A DNA stretch of 64,000 bases, taken from assembly GCA_033584155.1 (NCBI GenBank), contig CP138355.1:1382501-1446500 (forward strand). Direction: 5' to 3'. A model generated the notes under the pieces. The model was not told where the DNA came from and searched no databases. It worked only from the letters and a program-made list of their open reading frames with translations. Below, piece by piece: positions 1 to 9,466 of this stretch. A program made the translations under genes and the position numbers. Origin of the DNA: Candidatus Electrothrix scaldis (lineage in GTDB: Bacteria > Desulfobacterota > Desulfobulbia > Desulfobulbales > Desulfobulbaceae). Each line of letters opens with the position of its first letter. The stretch's first letter is position 1.

Positions 1-1147
<1,147 letters not shown>

Positions 1148-1272
1148 TATCCTGACCAATCACTTAAATTAAAACTTAAAAAATCAAGGATTGGACTTCT
1201 ACAAAAAAATTGCCGCTGCAACTCGTGGCTGCATCGGACTTTTATGTATCGGCCCGCCTTATTACTGTTCAG

Positions 1273-1285
1273 TTTTCAAAGATCA
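1273..1285 (-). promoter_or_regulatory. boxA-like antitermination element in the rRNA leader
   Basis: On the minus strand the leader between the promoters and 16S contains TGATCTTTGAAAA. This resembles the boxA element (TGCTCTTTAACA and relatives) that loads the Nus factor antitermination complex on rRNA transcripts. It lies about 130 bases upstream of the 16S start, a normal place for it. The assignment is by motif similarity only. Confidence 0.55.
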
Positions 1286-1342
1286 ATCCAGCGCTTCACT
1301 TTTTCTCGTTGCGCCATGTTTCGCATCACTGCGACCCCCGCT

Positions 1343-1371
1343 ATTATAACCCAGCTCGCTTTTAATGTCAA
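1343..1371 (-). promoter_or_regulatory. rRNA promoter P2, perfect sigma70 consensus
   Basis: On the minus strand TTGACA (1371-1366) is followed after exactly 17 bases by TATAAT (1348-1343). Both hexamers match the sigma70 consensus perfectly. The promoter points at the 16S gene about 200 bases downstream. The bases just before the -35 box read AAAAAACAGC, and the same block precedes the -35 box of the second promoter. Confidence 0.9.
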
Positions 1372-1465
1372 GCTGTTTTTTTAGCGACCCGATTTTTTTT
1401 CTCACCTCAACTTCAAGATGAGAACCGATCCGTTTAACTTTCGTCGTCCGTTTCGGTGGGCGGCC

Positions 1466-1494
1466 ACTTTAACTTTTTCTCGTCAAAGTGTCAA
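1466..1494 (-). promoter_or_regulatory. rRNA promoter P1, upstream tandem copy
   Basis: On the minus strand TTGACA (1494-1489) is followed after 17 bases by TAAAGT (1471-1466), which matches TATAAT at four of six positions. The -35 region and its A-rich upstream flank (AAAAAACAGCTTGACA) are identical to those of the downstream promoter 123 bases away. The two therefore look like a tandem duplicated pair, as is common for rRNA operons. Confidence 0.7.
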
Positions 1495-1837
1495 GCTGTT
1501 TTTTGTTCCAGCTCGTTTTCCTCCTGTGCGATCTACCCCACAAGACTTTAGCTTGCTCTGTTCTTTCGCACTGCCTGTTGCCAGGACTTTTTACTTCTTC
1601 GTTCGTTGCCAAACAAAGTAAATCGCCCTTACTCTAACCTGCTTATTTAAAATAAACAAACAAAAAAAGATCAAGCCCTGTACTGCTACTACGTATTACT
1701 TCTTGTCGCTCCGTGATGCGCTCCGGCAGTCACAAGCAACGAGCGGCGAATATACTGCACACAATCTCCATTGTCAAAGACTTTTATTGCTAGATGATGC
1801 TTTTTGGGCTTAAGGAGGGCGGATTGAGTTTTTCTGC
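1495..1837. other. intergenic region upstream of the rRNA promoters
   Basis: This stretch lies between the rRNA promoters and the 3' end of the TSUP gene. I see no convincing coding frame, tRNA or hairpin with a T-tract in it. The first bases may hold upstream activation sites for the rRNA promoters, but no specific site is recognisable. Confidence 0.5.
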
Positions 1838-2722
1838 TTAGATAATAGAAAGATAGCGTAAGGAGATAAAGAGGATTGAGCTGGCGAGAAGAGCCTGGAT
1901 TAAGCGAGAAGGGATATAGGGTTGAACTTTGGCACCACAGTACATGCCAGCGCAACCACCGAGGCCAAAAAGTATACCTAAAGCCCAGTCCGGTGCCACG
2001 GCTGTTTCTGGAAAAAAGAGGGAAAGAAGTTGAAAGAACAGAACTCCGGCAAGTGAGGTAATAAAGGTACCCATCAGTGCTGCACCTGCCACCGTATAAA
2101 TGGGGAGCCCGAAGAAGGATATAAAGAAAGGGGCCATGAGTGCTCCGCCCCCAATACCATAAATGCCACCTATGAGTCCAACAGCGAGACTTAGCAGTAT
2201 AACCTTATGTGTGGAGGCCTTGTAGGTCTTTTCCCTAAAGGTAAAGCCAAGAGTGGTTGCGTTGAACCATGATTGCGTGATGAAATTGTCGGCATGAGGA
2301 GAAGTTGTTTTTTTTACCTTTACTGATTTGTTGCGAACTGTAGTGAGGAGTTTTCCTCCTATGTATAGAAGGACTATGCCTATAAAGCGCTTGAAGAAGG
2401 TGGGATCAAGAAGAAAGCGGGTCCGAATAATTGTCCCTACCAGCACGCCCGGCAGGGTACCGATAATGACCGCCCAAGTGAGCGGCCAAGCCATTCGTCC
2501 ATCCCGAATGTACCGGTACACACCGCCTGGTATGGCAGTTATGTTGAAAAGATGGTTCGTTGCACTGACAGATGGTGTGCTGAATCCTAAATAACTGACT
2601 TGAAAGGGGAGCAGGAGAAAGGCACCGGAAACTCCACCCATAGAAGTGAAGAAGGAGATGCAAAAGGCAACGAGTGGTGGCAGCCAAGGCTGTACCTCAA
2701 TGTCGGCTGTTGGAAAATACAC
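1838..2722 (-). CDS. TauE/SafE (TSUP) family membrane transporter
   Basis: This 294-residue polytopic membrane protein has the TSUP-family layout of two homologous halves. Each half starts with a glycine-rich helix: SMGGVSGAFLLLP near residue 27 and GIYGIGGGALMAPF near residue 190. Family members export or import sulfite, sulfoacetate and other organosulfur anions, and the substrate here cannot be told from sequence. The start is a GTG with no good ribosome binding site. The gene follows the small 94-residue gene by only 15 bases in the same reading frame, so coupling or cotranscription is likely. A sulfur-anion role would fit a sulfate-reducing lifestyle, but that is inference. Confidence 0.85.
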   Translation of the reverse strand: MYFPTADIEVQPWLPPLVAFCISFFTSMGGVSGAFLLLPFQVSYLGFSTPSVSATNHLFNITAIPGGVYRYIRDGRMAWPLTWAVIIGTLPGVLVGTIIRTRFLLDPTFFKRFIGIVLLYIGGKLLTTVRNKSVKVKKTTSPHADNFITQSWFNATTLGFTFREKTYKASTHKVILLSLAVGLIGGIYGIGGGALMAPFFISFFGLPIYTVAGAALMGTFITSLAGVLFFQLLSLFFPETAVAPDWALGILFGLGGCAGMYCGAKVQPYIPSRLIQALLASSILFISLRYLSII

Positions 2723-2737
2723 AGTTGCGAGAGAATG

Positions 2738-3022
2738 CTATTCCTCTGTCCACTTGCTGAGTATCTCTATGATATGCTTGGCCTGCTTGGTGCTGGAAAT
2801 ATTAAATTTTGATTTGGGCAAATATTGTCCGTTACGTTTTTGGTAGCGGCGGATTGAATATTTTTCAGCGCCATATTCCTCTTTGCTGCGGTTGTATTCC
2901 TGATAGCGAAAAAGAATAGTAGTCCATGCTCCTTTAGTGAGGACCTCTTTGTCAAGCTCCTTGACTATTTGAAGGCCTTCTTCTTCATAGTTGATTGTTA
3001 TTTCGTCTATCTCTGACGCCAT
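2738..3022 (-). CDS. conserved small hypothetical protein, 94 residues
   Basis: This short soluble protein has an acidic beta-like N-terminus (EIDEITINYEEEG) and a basic middle segment (IRRYQKRNGQYLPKSKFNIS). It ends in a helical tail (QAKHIIEILSKW). A strong ribosome binding site (GGAGGAAA) sits just before the ATG, and codon use is like that of the neighbours, so I consider it real. I do not recognise a named domain. It lies 54 bases after the CHASE2/HD-GYP gene and 15 bases before the TSUP gene on the same strand, which suggests it belongs to one or both transcription units. Confidence 0.75.
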   Translation of the reverse strand: MASEIDEITINYEEEGLQIVKELDKEVLTKGAWTTILFRYQEYNRSKEEYGAEKYSIRRYQKRNGQYLPKSKFNISSTKQAKHIIEILSKWTEE

Positions 3023-3076
3023 TCGTTTCCTCCGGGGTTGTAGGTAAGGTATCGTTCGGTTACGGAATAAATATAA

Positions 3077-5161
3077 TCAGCTTGTTCGTTTGTTTTTTGA
3101 ACCCTTGTTTTCTTCAGTCCTCGTGACTGTCGATATATCATAAAAACGATCATGTATGTTTAAAAAAGCTTCTATGAGCTCAGGATCGAAATGTGTTCCA
3201 CTATCAGCGACCATGATGTCCACGGCTTTTTTATGTTCGACCGGAACCTTGTAGGGGCGTTTTGAAGTTAACGCATCATATACATCGGCAATAGCCATAA
3301 GTCGTCCTGAAAGGGGGATATTCTCGCCGGAGAGTCCCTGAGGGTATCCGCTTCCATCCCATTTTTCCTGATGAGTATAAACGATTTCTAAGGCTTTTTC
3401 CAAAAAGTAGTTACTGCCTACCCGCTCTAATGCAGCTTCTATAATCTCTTTACCATAATAGGTGTGTTTTTTTATTTCCTCAAATTCTTTAGCATTGAGG
3501 TGACCCGGTTTGAGGAGGATGTTATCCGGGACGGCTATCTTGCCAACATCATGGAGCGGGGCAACTTTGCAAAGAACGTCGATCTCTTCATTGTTAAGAA
3601 TGTTGCTATACTTTTTGTTTTTTCGCAGTTCCTCTGCCATAAGGCGTATATACCCCTGCGTCCTTCTGATATGTCCTCCTGTTTCTTGATCTCGGGCCTC
3701 GGTTAAGGCAGTTATAATTTCGAGAATAGCTTCCTGCATACGCGCTATCTCTTCTTTCTTTTTGCGGGTACTGCGTTCGGAGCTATAAAGCTTTATAGGG
3801 TAGATGAAAGAAAAGTTAAGGAGGATGAGAAGGGCTGGGTATAGCGGAGAAAGAAATATGCCGTAGGATGAAAAGAGAAATTTGCTTCCATAGAAAAGAC
3901 CTGTTCCACAGAAAATGAATGTCAGGAGCGCGCCTTTTATCCCGCACTGAAAAAATAGAAAAGCGGCGGCCAGGCCTGTGAAGAAGATGATGGCTAATTC
4001 CATTCCTGTGCTCCATTGAGGAGGACGAAGAAAGGTGTTATTGAGGATGTTATCCACGATATTGGCATGAACTTCAACGCCAGGAACAGTATGTTCGCCC
4101 GGTATATCGTGGATGTCATTCAGTCCGACTGCTGATGTCCCAATGAAGACTATCTTGTTGGTGAACTTGTTTGCAGGGATGTTTCCGTCAAGGAGGTCTG
4201 CGGCTGAGATGTATTCAAAGGGTCTGCGGGAGGTGTCAGGCGCCTTTCTAAAATTCACGGCAAGATTGCTTTGTTTGTCCAAAGGGATAAATTGCCCGTC
4301 GATAATGAGGCCCGATGTACCGTATTGTGATGTCTTGAGGAGTACTGTCTTGGGGGAGGTGGCTGCTATAAGGGTGGCAAGAGAGAGGTGAGGGTATATG
4401 TTATTCTGATACTTCATTAAAAGAGGGACTCTGCGTAAGATGCCATCATTGTCAGGCTCCACATTAAGGAAACCGTTCACGGCAACTGCATTGTCAAAAC
4501 TTGGTAAGTTGCAGAGAAGAGCGTCTGCCTGACCAAGGGTATCTGGTAAGTCTCTGTCCCGCTTGCTGTCTTGATGGATGATGATGGGTAAAGGGTGAAC
4601 GGTGCAGTTAGTATTGGGTATCTGGCCGTGAAGAGCAGGAAAGTAGAGGCTGGTGACAAAATTTCCCTTCCTGAGGACTTCGGCGAGTAGGGCATCGTTG
4701 TCCCGAAGACGCTCAGGTACCTTTTGGGGGGCGGGGATTTTCATCTCGAAATGGGTTTCGAGTTTTTTGTAAACTTGTGTCAGAGATGTCCTGTCTGGCT
4801 CGGGAAACATGATATCTAATCCAACAGCCAGAGGCTCATCCTGCTGTATTTTTTCCAGGAGCTCGGCAACAAGGAAGCGCGGCCAAGGCCATTGCCCGTA
4901 TTTATTAAGCGATTTTTCATCTATATCAACTATCAGTGGGGCGTCGTCGCTTGCTGGAGAGCGTGTTAATAAGAGGAGGAAATCGTAGATTTTCAGATCA
5001 ATGGCGTTGAGGAAGGGAAAGGGGACAATACTGAGAAGGATGATGATTGAAGTCGGCAAAAGAGAGATGGTAAAGGGTGCTAACCATCGGGCTCTTCTCT
5101 TTGTCTTGGCTTGAATAGGGGAAGACCTGGAATTGTGATCAGGTTCTGCTGTGATACTCAT
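3077..5161 (-). CDS. CHASE2 sensor with HD-GYP cyclic-di-GMP phosphodiesterase output
   Basis: The protein has 694 residues. An N-terminal membrane helix (about 25-50) is followed by a large periplasmic CHASE2 domain (about 50-375, containing DIMFPEPDR and FIGTSAVGLNDIHDIPG). Three more membrane helices (about 385-455) and a short coiled coil lead to an HD-GYP domain (about 480-680). The metal-binding signature HDVGKIAVPD and the HQEKWDGSGYPQG motif are both intact, so hydrolysis of cyclic di-GMP is expected. CHASE2 senses an unknown extracytoplasmic signal. The gene is last in a likely operon with FecR-like and OmpA-like genes, so the signal may involve the cell envelope. Confidence 0.92.
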   Translation of the reverse strand: MSITAEPDHNSRSSPIQAKTKRRARWLAPFTISLLPTSIIILLSIVPFPFLNAIDLKIYDFLLLLTRSPASDDAPLIVDIDEKSLNKYGQWPWPRFLVAELLEKIQQDEPLAVGLDIMFPEPDRTSLTQVYKKLETHFEMKIPAPQKVPERLRDNDALLAEVLRKGNFVTSLYFPALHGQIPNTNCTVHPLPIIIHQDSKRDRDLPDTLGQADALLCNLPSFDNAVAVNGFLNVEPDNDGILRRVPLLMKYQNNIYPHLSLATLIAATSPKTVLLKTSQYGTSGLIIDGQFIPLDKQSNLAVNFRKAPDTSRRPFEYISAADLLDGNIPANKFTNKIVFIGTSAVGLNDIHDIPGEHTVPGVEVHANIVDNILNNTFLRPPQWSTGMELAIIFFTGLAAAFLFFQCGIKGALLTFIFCGTGLFYGSKFLFSSYGIFLSPLYPALLILLNFSFIYPIKLYSSERSTRKKKEEIARMQEAILEIITALTEARDQETGGHIRRTQGYIRLMAEELRKNKKYSNILNNEEIDVLCKVAPLHDVGKIAVPDNILLKPGHLNAKEFEEIKKHTYYGKEIIEAALERVGSNYFLEKALEIVYTHQEKWDGSGYPQGLSGENIPLSGRLMAIADVYDALTSKRPYKVPVEHKKAVDIMVADSGTHFDPELIEAFLNIHDRFYDISTVTRTEENKGSKNKRTS

Positions 5162-5217
5162 CCGTTAGCTTTTTCGGTGAAAAATGTTAGGGGAAAGTTG
5201 CGTAGAAGGGAATATTC

Positions 5218-5850
5218 TTAGCGGATAAAGATTTCTACTCTCCTGTTCTTTGGCTCAGCAACATTGTCTGCTGTTGGGATCATAGGATCGTTTTCGCCAT
5301 GAGAAGAGACTTCAAGGAGTTTTCGGGGCGCACCTATAGCGAGTAACTGGTCTTTGACGTGGATGGCTCTTTTGAGAGAGAGTGTGAGGTTGTATTCTCC
5401 ACTTGCTTCGGTATCTGCGTGGCCGATGATGGCAATTTCGCAAGGGAATCGTTCTTTTATCCTTTTGAGGATTTGTGGTAGCTGTTCCTGGGATTCTTTA
5501 GTCAGTTGTGTTGTTCCTGAAGAAAAGAAGAGGATGAATTGGTCGGCGGTGCCAGGGACGGCCTGTAGAGTATCATGAAAATCTTTTTGGATTGATTGCT
5601 TAGAGAGGATTTTGGTTCGTGCTGGTATATGATGGCTTGTGACCAGGGCTGATTCGTTTGCTTTGGATAGCGTGGTTGAGCCTGCTTCGTTAGAAATGGT
5701 GATTTGTCCTACTTTGCCGTCCTGATCAGGAAGGAGAACGAACAGGTCCTGGGCGCCTGAAGAGGGAGTTTGTTTAATATTTTTTTGAGCGCAGCCAGTA
5801 ACTAGGGCTACGCTCATGAAACAGTACAAGATGAGAACATGTCTATGCAT
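5218..5850 (-). CDS. OmpA-family peptidoglycan-associated lipoprotein
   Basis: The 210-residue protein starts with a lipoprotein signal peptide ending in the lipobox VTGC (Cys20), so it is expected in the outer membrane facing the periplasm. Residues about 100-210 form an OmpA C-terminal domain: FFSSGTTQLTKES, the peptidoglycan-binding segment GHADTEASGEYNLTLSLKRA, and the closing NRRVEIFIR. The gene sits 29 bases after the FecR-like gene and 56 bases before the CHASE2/HD-GYP gene. This three-gene order suggests a peptidoglycan-anchored envelope sensor working with the phosphodiesterase, although the functional link is inferred from position. Confidence 0.88.
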   Translation of the reverse strand: MHRHVLILYCFMSVALVTGCAQKNIKQTPSSGAQDLFVLLPDQDGKVGQITISNEAGSTTLSKANESALVTSHHIPARTKILSKQSIQKDFHDTLQAVPGTADQFILFFSSGTTQLTKESQEQLPQILKRIKERFPCEIAIIGHADTEASGEYNLTLSLKRAIHVKDQLLAIGAPRKLLEVSSHGENDPMIPTADNVAEPKNRRVEIFIR

Positions 5851-5879
5851 TGAAGATGTCCCTTGGGAGTGTATTGGTA

Positions 5880-6332
5880 CTATTTTTTTGGAGCGGCTTT
5901 AACCAGAAAGCTTGTCCCTCTGACACCAACAACTGCAGTGGGGGTTTTAAATTTGACAGACTTAGGAGAAAGTTTTCCTATGGTGCCGGAAATGTACGAT
6001 GCTGTCCCTTGAACCAGTTCTGTCAGAAAGGAGAAGCTACCCTTCTCAGGTTGGAAAACGTACTCGTTAATGTCGATTTCGCTATTGGATCCAAGCGAGA
6101 TTCTGGTGTTATCCGTGAAGATAACGCCCATAGATCCATTTGAGCCGGTGGTGAGTTTGTCGCCCATCTTGACCCGTATGCCGTCTTTTGCAATGATTTG
6201 CTGGCCATCTCGGAGAATGGTTGCAGATCCGCTTACTTTTCTAAGCCCCCCAACAAAGTCCTGAGCAAAGGTGAGTGGTGGGGCAAGTAACAAAACGGCA
6301 AGAAGCGATAGGATAATTCTCTTTCTCAACAT
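5880..6332 (-). CDS. secreted FecR-domain protein
   Basis: This 150-residue protein has a cleavable signal peptide (AVLLLAPPLTFAQ) and a single FecR domain with its usual motifs: the start VSGSATILRDG, the central GDKLTTGSNGSMGVIF, NTRISLGSNSEI, and TPTAVVGVRGTSF near the C-terminus. Unlike classical FecR it has no membrane anchor or sigma-factor-binding N-terminus, so it is probably a free periplasmic domain. A good ribosome binding site (AAGGAG) precedes the ATG. It is the first gene of the FecR - OmpA - CHASE2/HD-GYP cluster and may be its ligand-binding or scaffolding component. Confidence 0.88.
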   Translation of the reverse strand: MLRKRIILSLLAVLLLAPPLTFAQDFVGGLRKVSGSATILRDGQQIIAKDGIRVKMGDKLTTGSNGSMGVIFTDNTRISLGSNSEIDINEYVFQPEKGSFSFLTELVQGTASYISGTIGKLSPKSVKFKTPTAVVGVRGTSFLVKAAPKK

Positions 6333-6518
6333 GATTTGCTCCTTAGTATGAGATATAGGTTTGTGCGATGCTGAAGAGCATAATGTTTATCAGTATCGGC
6401 TGTTGGGACGCTTTTCTCCTGGCGGACTTTTTTATTTTACAATGTGTAAGAGGTCGTTTCTGTTTTTTTATTGATCTAATATATTTAATCAAAAAAAGAA
6501 CCAGCTCTCAATAGGTAT

Positions 6519-7067
6519 TTATAAGGAAAAATCGTCCCTTGAGGGAAATCGTAGTTTTGTCTTGATTTCGTGTTGCATATCTTTTTGATATCTCTTCCAG
6601 TCTAGGTCCCAGGGGTCAGTTTTGCGATCTGGCGCGATATCACGATGGCCATATACATATATAATAGGGTGCCGTGTAAGGATATCTTTGGTCAGCAGGG
6701 TTAAGGCCTGATATTGGGCATCTGTGAAGTCAGTATTTTCGCTGCCGATTAGTTCGATACCAATGCTGAAGTCATTCACTCCCTCTCGCCCGTCTTCAGG
6801 CATTTTACTGATACCAGCATGCCACGCTTTTTTATCCTCTGCAACCAGTTGCCACACGTTGCCATTAAGATCAATCAGATAATGAGACGATACGCCATGT
6901 TTGTCCAGACATTCTTTGCAGGACGAAGCAGAAAAACGATTTTTTGCCTCTGGATTATACATGGAATGGATGATCAGGGTGTCGATGATAATGGTTTTCG
7001 GCCGATCCTCGAACTGGTCCGTCGGCAGGTGGCGGATTTCTAAAAAAGGGGGGAGGTGATTTCGCAT
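6519..7067 (-). CDS. N-acetylmuramoyl-L-alanine amidase, AmpD-like
   Basis: The protein has 182 residues and an amidase_2 (AmpD/PGRP) fold. The zinc ligands are the His of TLIIHSM, the His of YGHRDIAP, and the Asp of DRKTDPW. The segment HAGISKMPEDGREGVNDFSIGIE around residues 83-103 is typical of AmpD, which cleaves the L-alanine bond of anhydromuropeptides during cell-wall recycling. I see no signal peptide, consistent with a cytoplasmic AmpD rather than a secreted AmiD. It stands alone on the minus strand, separated from the FecR gene by about 190 bases and divergent from cca. Confidence 0.9.
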   Translation of the reverse strand: MRNHLPPFLEIRHLPTDQFEDRPKTIIIDTLIIHSMYNPEAKNRFSASSCKECLDKHGVSSHYLIDLNGNVWQLVAEDKKAWHAGISKMPEDGREGVNDFSIGIELIGSENTDFTDAQYQALTLLTKDILTRHPIIYVYGHRDIAPDRKTDPWDLDWKRYQKDMQHEIKTKLRFPSRDDFSL

Positions 7068-7256
7068 GTTATCGGTTTGTTTTTTGATCCTTTGTTGTTT
7101 CTATGACAATAGACGATGCTTGATTGAAAATATAGAGTACCTTGAAATCATACAAAGGTAAAGATGCCTGCGCTGTAGGTAGCTGAGCGGATTGGCGAAA
7201 AAATTCTTGTAAAAATCATGGGAGATTATGTTGATATCTTGGTATAGTGACTCGCT

Positions 7257-8759
7257 ATGAAACAACATTGTCAATATATCTTTGTCAGCGCAAAGATAGC
7301 GGCCTTATTTCCAGGCGACTTGTTGGAACAGCTGACTATTATACATAAAGACATCGGGGGCGAAGTTTATCTCGTCGGTGGTTCGGTGCGGGATCTGGTT
7401 CTGGGAAGACCATCTGGAGACCTTGATCTTACGGTATCTCATAATGCCGAACTCTGGGCGGAGCTGCTGAGGAATTTTACTGGCGGGACCTATGTCGAGC
7501 TGGGAAGGGAGGAAGATGCGGCTAGGATTGTGCTTCGGCAGGGGCTGGATGTGGATTTTTCTTCATTCCGCAGTGGTGCGCAATCTATCGTCGAGGATCT
7601 TGAGCTGCGCGATATCACTGTGAATGCCTTAGCCGTGCCGGTGCATGGGTTGCTCGTCCAGGACTGGCAGGATGAGGATGAGCTGTCGGTCATTGACCCG
7701 ACTGGTGGTCTTGCCGATCTTAAACAGCAACGGATCAGAGTTATTTCCGGGAAGAGTTTTGCAGATGATCCGCTACGGATGTTACGGGTTTTTCGTTTTG
7801 CAGCGGTGCTTGATTTTACAGTGATGCCGGAAACTCTGGAGCAGATCCGGCTGCAACGAGAAAGTATTGAACGGGTAGCCAAAGAGCGAGTGGCCTATGA
7901 GCTGGACCTGATCATGGGATCACCCAGGGCACATCAGGCTTTTTCTGCCATGCGGGATTGCGGGCTGCTTTGGCAAGTCCTGCCCGAGTTGCAGGCAGGG
8001 CAGGGGGTGGATCAACCTGCCAGTCATCATCTGGATGTTTTTGAGCATTGCCTGGAGGCTTTGAATCAGATGGAGTTGGTACTGGCAGGGCTAGAGCGGT
8101 ATTTTCCAGATACCTCTTCAGTGATGCAGGAATACCTGAAAGGAAAGCATAGATGGGTGCAGGTGAAATGGGCAGCTCTGCTCCATGATGTGGGGAAACC
8201 CTATACCTACGGGATTAATGAGGCAAAAGGCGGACGTATTACCTTTTATAATCACGATATGCGTGGTGCTGATATCTTGACTGAGATTGCGCGGCGACTT
8301 CGTTGGGCCAAAGAAGATGCTTCGGTTGTTGCCCGATTGATTGCCGGGCATATGCGCCCTTTTTTCCTCGCTAATAATCAGCGGCAAGATCGTTTGACCT
8401 TGAAGGCCTGTCTGCGTTTGGTGCGAAAGATCGGCGAACATTTGCCAGGGCTTTTTTTGTTGGCTATGTCCGATGCTCTCGCGGGAAAGGGGGAGGCCAG
8501 CCCTGAGGATATTGAGCAGGAGGTTGCAGGGGTTTTTGCCCGTCTGCTCCAGGTGGAGGAAGAGCACGTGGTACCGGTGCGGACGGCTCCGGCCCTGATT
8601 ACCGGAAAAGACTTAATTGATGAGTTGGGGCTTACTCCCGGCCCGCTGTTTCGGGTACTCCTTGAACGAGTGGAAGAGGCCCATATGGAACATCGGATCA
8701 GCACCCGTGAGGAAGCCTTAGCTTTGGCCTCTTCTGAAGCTCGGAAAAGGACCAGGTAA
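7257..8759 (+). CDS. cca: CCA tRNA nucleotidyltransferase / poly(A) polymerase family with HD domain
   Basis: This 500-residue class II nucleotidyltransferase has the GGSVRD motif near residue 42 and the catalytic DLDLTV near residue 56. Next comes the RNA-binding region with DDPLRMLRVFRFA. A C-terminal HD domain carries LLHDVGKP around residue 312 and later AGHMRP. The expected reaction is template-free addition or repair of the 3'-CCA end of tRNA. The HD part suggests extra phosphohydrolase activity, as in the E. coli enzyme. The chosen ATG lacks a clear Shine-Dalgarno sequence, so the first few residues are uncertain. rlmE follows 24 bases later on the same strand. Confidence 0.93.
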   Translation: MKQHCQYIFVSAKIAALFPGDLLEQLTIIHKDIGGEVYLVGGSVRDLVLGRPSGDLDLTVSHNAELWAELLRNFTGGTYVELGREEDAARIVLRQGLDVDFSSFRSGAQSIVEDLELRDITVNALAVPVHGLLVQDWQDEDELSVIDPTGGLADLKQQRIRVISGKSFADDPLRMLRVFRFAAVLDFTVMPETLEQIRLQRESIERVAKERVAYELDLIMGSPRAHQAFSAMRDCGLLWQVLPELQAGQGVDQPASHHLDVFEHCLEALNQMELVLAGLERYFPDTSSVMQEYLKGKHRWVQVKWAALLHDVGKPYTYGINEAKGGRITFYNHDMRGADILTEIARRLRWAKEDASVVARLIAGHMRPFFLANNQRQDRLTLKACLRLVRKIGEHLPGLFLLAMSDALAGKGEASPEDIEQEVAGVFARLLQVEEEHVVPVRTAPALITGKDLIDELGLTPGPLFRVLLERVEEAHMEHRISTREEALALASSEARKRTR

Positions 8760-8783
8760 ACCGAACAGTTATTTTGAATTATT

Positions 8784-9380
8784 ATGCGGAAAGAACAGGA
8801 TTTTTATTTTCATAAGGCAAAAAAAGACAATTACCCGGCCCGGTCAGTATATAAACTGGAAGAGGCACAGCGGAAATATAAATTTTTAAAGAAAAAACAG
8901 CGAGTCCTGGACCTTGGATGTCATCCGGGAAGCTGGAGCCTCTATGCTGCTAAGGAAGTCGGCAGGCAGGGCGCGGTTGTTGGGGTTGACCTCCAGTATA
9001 CCGATATTCCCACTCAAAAAGATCATGCCGAAATTCATTGGCTCTGTTATGATGTTTACACCGATGAACTGATCACTGAGTTACGCAAACTTTGGCCGGG
9101 TTTTCATGCCCTGATCAGTGATATGGCCCCTCGGACCACTGGAAATCAATTTTCTGATCATCAGCACTCGTTGCGGCTTTGCCGTCGGGCCCTGGAAATT
9201 GCCGGGCTCATGTTGCACGATAACGGTAGCTTTTATTGCAAGGTCTTTCAAGGAGAGGATTTCCCTGAATTTCAGCGGGAATGCAAAGAACGATTTGCCA
9301 CGATCAAGGTGGTCAAGCCGCAGAGCTCCCGCAACGAGAGCCGGGAAGTGTTTCTGCTCGGTCGGGGGTTTAAGCGGTAG
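8784..9380 (+). CDS. rlmE: 23S rRNA (uridine-2552 2'-O)-methyltransferase RlmE (FtsJ)
   Basis: The 198-residue protein matches RlmE in length and motifs. It has the start RSVYKLEE, the S-adenosylmethionine-binding LDLGCHPGSWS, and the catalytic K-D-K-E tetrad seen in SVYKLEE, SDMAPRTTG, YCKVFQGED and ESREVFLL. It should methylate U2552 of the peptidyl-transferase A-loop late in 50S assembly. It follows cca by 24 bases and probably shares its transcript. Confidence 0.95.
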   Translation: MRKEQDFYFHKAKKDNYPARSVYKLEEAQRKYKFLKKKQRVLDLGCHPGSWSLYAAKEVGRQGAVVGVDLQYTDIPTQKDHAEIHWLCYDVYTDELITELRKLWPGFHALISDMAPRTTGNQFSDHQHSLRLCRRALEIAGLMLHDNGSFYCKVFQGEDFPEFQRECKERFATIKVVKPQSSRNESREVFLLGRGFKR

Positions 9381-9466
9381 AAAGGTTGAAACAGGAAAGA
9401 ATACCATATTGAGCAGGCCAGGAAGATTATGGGGATTTTGGCGGCTATGGTAAACAGGTTGTATGA

